Origin: Chara braunii
Lineage: Eukaryota; Streptophyta; Charophyceae; Charales; Characeae
Direction: 5' to 3'
Assembly (NCBI GenBank): GCA_003427395.1
Contig: BFEA01000039.1
Coordinates: forward strand, 118,886 to 151,221
Length of the DNA: 32,336 bases
Part shown: positions 29,641 through 32,336 of the stretch, in pieces
How positions within the stretch are numbered: the first letter of the stretch is position 1
Layout: every line of letters begins with the position of its first letter
Position numbers and translations under genes: made by a program
Notes under the pieces: generated by a model
What the model was told of the DNA's origin: nothing
What the model saw: the letters and a program-made list of their open reading frames with translations, nothing else
The model's database searches: none

Positions 29641-31950
29641 ATCCCAGCGGGTCCGTCACATGCAACTAATGGTGTATGTTATAATGATTTGTGTGGTCAA
29701 TCGTATTTTCTATTACTACTGCTTTATTTTATTATTGTTGTTGGATATATACTTTGGTTCTAATAATTTTCCCATATTCTTGCAATTTTTCAGTGCAACC
29801 AATATCTTAAATGCAAAGTGCAAGTCACATTTTGATTCTTATAGTTATTAAGATGAACACTATTCAACATTTTTTTTATGTGCATATAATTTACATGGAA
29901 AAAAATTGTGATTATTTTTCATAAAATCCCTACCGCAATAAGTAAAATTCTTATGAAAACACCGCTCGATTGAGTCTCAAAATAAGTAATTTCATTTTTT
30001 TTTTGTTTTTTGCTACTTCTTCAAAATTTGTTAACTCTCGTAAAATCATAAATTATAGAACAATCATAAGAAAATCATTAAAAAAAAAACATACAAAATA
30101 AATAAAACAAAATCCAAGAAATATGAAAAAAATATATGTTATGCAGAAAAATAAACTAAACAACATTTGCCTCAACGTAACATCCAAAATCTTTGCCAAA
30201 TTTACAATAAAAATAAAATAGAATAAATAAATAATAATAAAAAATAAAAAAATAAAAAAATGAGAATGAAATTATTGAGTGGGCGAGCACGTTTTTGACA
30301 CCATCATCTTTCGCAATTTTTTATTTTTTCTTGGCTTTGACAAATGCCATGAAAACTTATATATGTATATCTTACATACCAAAGAACTTTCAAGGAAGGT
30401 TTGAAAAAATAATAATTTTTTTCATGCCCCGAAATAAAGAAAAAACAAAAAGTGAAAAGAAAAAAAAAAACAAATTAGTGAGTGAGCAAGCAAATTTTGA
30501 CACCACCATCTTTGCCGATTTTTCATTATTGTTTGGCTTAACAGAAAACCTTTAAAATCAAGAGGAAGATACCTTACATTAGAAAGAATTCACAAAAAAC
30601 AATTCAGAGAAAATATATATAATATTTAGGTGTCAAAATATTTTTTTGCGGGGTCCGAACCCCTTCAGGTTCGGGCCCCGTACGGGGACCCGAACGCCTG
30701 AATGTTCGGGGGTTAGCTTAAGAACCTTCTTACGTTCGGTCTGGCAACCCTGATTTCGACAATGCAATAACATAAAAACATAAACTTTGAAGTTTGATGG
30801 TTAAAGATATGGGAATCAAATTCCCCAATAATCATTTAACCACTTTATTTTTTCACTTTTAGAGAAGTTTGAATGATTGGTTGGGAAGTAGTTTTAAACT
30901 TAATACACATGTTGCTTACCCCTTAATTATAAAAAGTTTGACATTAGCATTAAGGTCAAATATTAAGTTTTATCATAACTATAATTTTGTTAACAGCTTG
31001 ATGCAACTTCTAAGGTTGAGATTGAGGCTTTCATGTTTTATTCCCTCTATAAAAATAGTATGAAATAAATACATGAAATGTTAAGCTGAATGTTTAAGCT
31101 GGAAGGTCTTAAGGAGATACGTTTCTCTATGGCTCGATTGAAAAGTTAAGAGGGATTTAAACGGTTCATGTTTTCAAGATTTTTCTGATCATGGGGATTC
31201 CCCTGCAAGAGATATTCATAATATTCGAGATACCCCTACAAAAGATATGAAAATTATAAATATTACACAAATAAAAGATTTAATCCATATTAAGCAACAA
31301 TAAGTATCTATGTTGATAAGAGCATTGGGGGATAGGGAGATGAGGCAGGATACAAGTACGAGTTATAAGAATTCACAAGGGGTAAACTAAGCATTGAGAT
31401 CAGTTAGTCTATAGACTATTCGCAAATCGTGTAATTTTGATTTTATAGTACATGATAAAGTAAAAAATGGTACAATGTGTCCTTATACAATCCTTATCAC
31501 CCATGCACTATTTTTCATCTCTTGGGTAATTATGCCATGCATGTTATCATCACAAACAATGAGGATGCCATCGTTTTGGTATCAACTCAAACCGAAGAGA
31601 TGCCTAAAAGGTACACAAGGTGGTGACTGAGGGCATCGTACGGGTCGAGGCAACCCCCTTTTTCATCCACTTTTTATTAAGTATTGTGATAAATATATGA
31701 AGGTTGCCGTACAAAGCTAAGAGAATGTACTACGAGAGTTTTTAAAGATAAACAGGGTCTAGCTTTTTTAGGGACGAGACAAGGTAATAAGGCTTATAAC
31801 TGAGGTTGGTCACACGAACCCTGCTAATCGGAAAAAAGGGGAGAAGGACGAGTGATAAATTTAGTCATTGCAATGAATTTCTATATTAATTTTACAACAA
31901 AGTTAGGGTTATGTTGGAGAGGAGGGTCAATATTTTTATATTGAAGGGAT
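29641..31950. other. AT-rich, gene-free region
   Basis: Long A/T-rich stretches with no credible coding frame. The only striking structure is the GC-rich hairpin at 30655-30709. Confidence 0.5.
30655..30709. repeat. Long GC-rich nested hairpin
   Basis: Paired arms are nested: CCGAAC (30655) with GTTCGG (30704), TTCAGG (30664) with CCTGAA (30697), TTCGGG with CCCGAA, around a central palindrome CCCCGTACGGGG. It stands out sharply from the AT-rich surroundings. Confidence 0.85.
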
Positions 31951-31954
31951 AATG

Positions 31955-32336
31955 TCGATGTTGTAACGAGCGTGAGGCTGAGGGTGAGCCGAGGGAGAGG
32001 AGAGAGAGGGAGAGAGTGAGAGCACACACACACACTCACTCACTCGACACGACGGACTCGGACTGAGGATCGGACGCAGACACAGTGGCAAGGCACAAAG
32101 TCGAAGTCTTGGATTCCCGGATGCCGAAAACAGCAAGTCACACTGAGTACGAGTACAGCAGCAGAGAACTGGTACGAGACTGGTCCCCGTACCGTACGGG
32201 GAGCCGGTATAAGTACNGGTNACACGTACGGTACCAGGGGCATTTCTGCAAAGGCCCCGAGGGCAGAACTGAAAAATGCAGTATTTGAAAGTGGCGCCCG
32301 AATTGCAGCATGGCGCCAGTTGTCCAAAATCCTACG
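31955..32336 (+). other. Possible LTR edge with primer-binding-site-like motif
   Basis: TGTAACG starts near 31961. TGGCGCCCG at 32292-32300 is the form of primer-binding site used by many retroelements, just inside a 5' LTR. No second LTR lies in the window and the LTR end is not a clear CA. The palindrome CCCCGTACCGTACGGGG lies at 32185-32201, and two ambiguous bases at 32217 and 32221. Confidence 0.3.

Noticed and set aside
32040-32327. Minus-strand 95-codon frame at the right edge
   Set aside because: Contains the ambiguous bases and no recognisable motif.

Overview
This is a repeat-dominated eukaryotic nuclear window. I see no ordinary host gene. The evidence for a eukaryote is: a Ty3/gypsy pol with a chromodomain-like C-terminus, a Penelope-like element (PLE), tRNA-derived pol III repeats, broken 28S (LSU) rRNA pieces, long poly-A/T tracts, and decayed reading frames with no bacterial-style gene packing. 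The style of the proteins (CCHC plus coiled coil plus SAP protein, GIY-YIG PLE, chromovirus pol) fits the green lineage. My best guess is a charophyte such as Chara. That is an inference from remembered protein style, not a database result.

Layout. 0-2.3 kb: low-complexity DNA, a two-copy tandem duplication and a 430-bp purine tract. 2.3-2.8 kb: a fragment of a dispersed gag C-terminal repeat, with other copies at 14.5 kb (minus) and 17.1 kb (plus). 3.1-5.65 kb: a cluster of tRNA-derived, SINE-like sequences, at least one joined to a piece of 28S rRNA domain V. 6.135-11.585 kb: a nearly complete PLE between two ~555-bp direct repeats. Its minus strand carries ORF1 (CCHC, coiled coil, SAP) and the reverse transcriptase. 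Its plus strand carries the zinc-rich N-terminal module and the GIY-YIG nuclease, in a head-to-head block that looks inverted. 11.6-14.4 kb: gene-free DNA with a perfect hairpin and a 210-bp tandem duplication. 14.9-16.05 kb: two separate LSU rRNA fragments covering the same part of the molecule. The second abuts a decayed Ty3/gypsy gag (16.05-17.55 kb).

17.6-24.2 kb: a non-coding block with a ~120-bp tandem repeat that alternates between two variants, and seven copies of a conserved loop held between arms that differ in sequence but stay complementary. It also holds a CAG-rich minisatellite, a 29-bp perfect tandem and a small hairpin-bearing repeat. 24.9-28.7 kb: the decayed pol of a Ty3/gypsy chromovirus (protease remnant, RT, RNase H, integrase, chromodomain). 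The block at 17.6-24.2 kb may have been inserted between gag and pol of one element, but I could not find its termini. 29.6-31.9 kb: AT-rich, gene-free, with one very GC-rich hairpin. 31.95-32.3 kb: possibly the edge of another LTR element, with a primer-binding-site-like motif.

How it fits together: nothing here forms a host pathway. The coding parts are retroelement machinery. Most premature stops and lost catalytic residues can be explained by C-to-T or G-to-A changes, as expected for methylated, silenced repeats. The strongest leads are the covarying hairpin array, the split-strand PLE and the tRNA/28S chimeric repeat.
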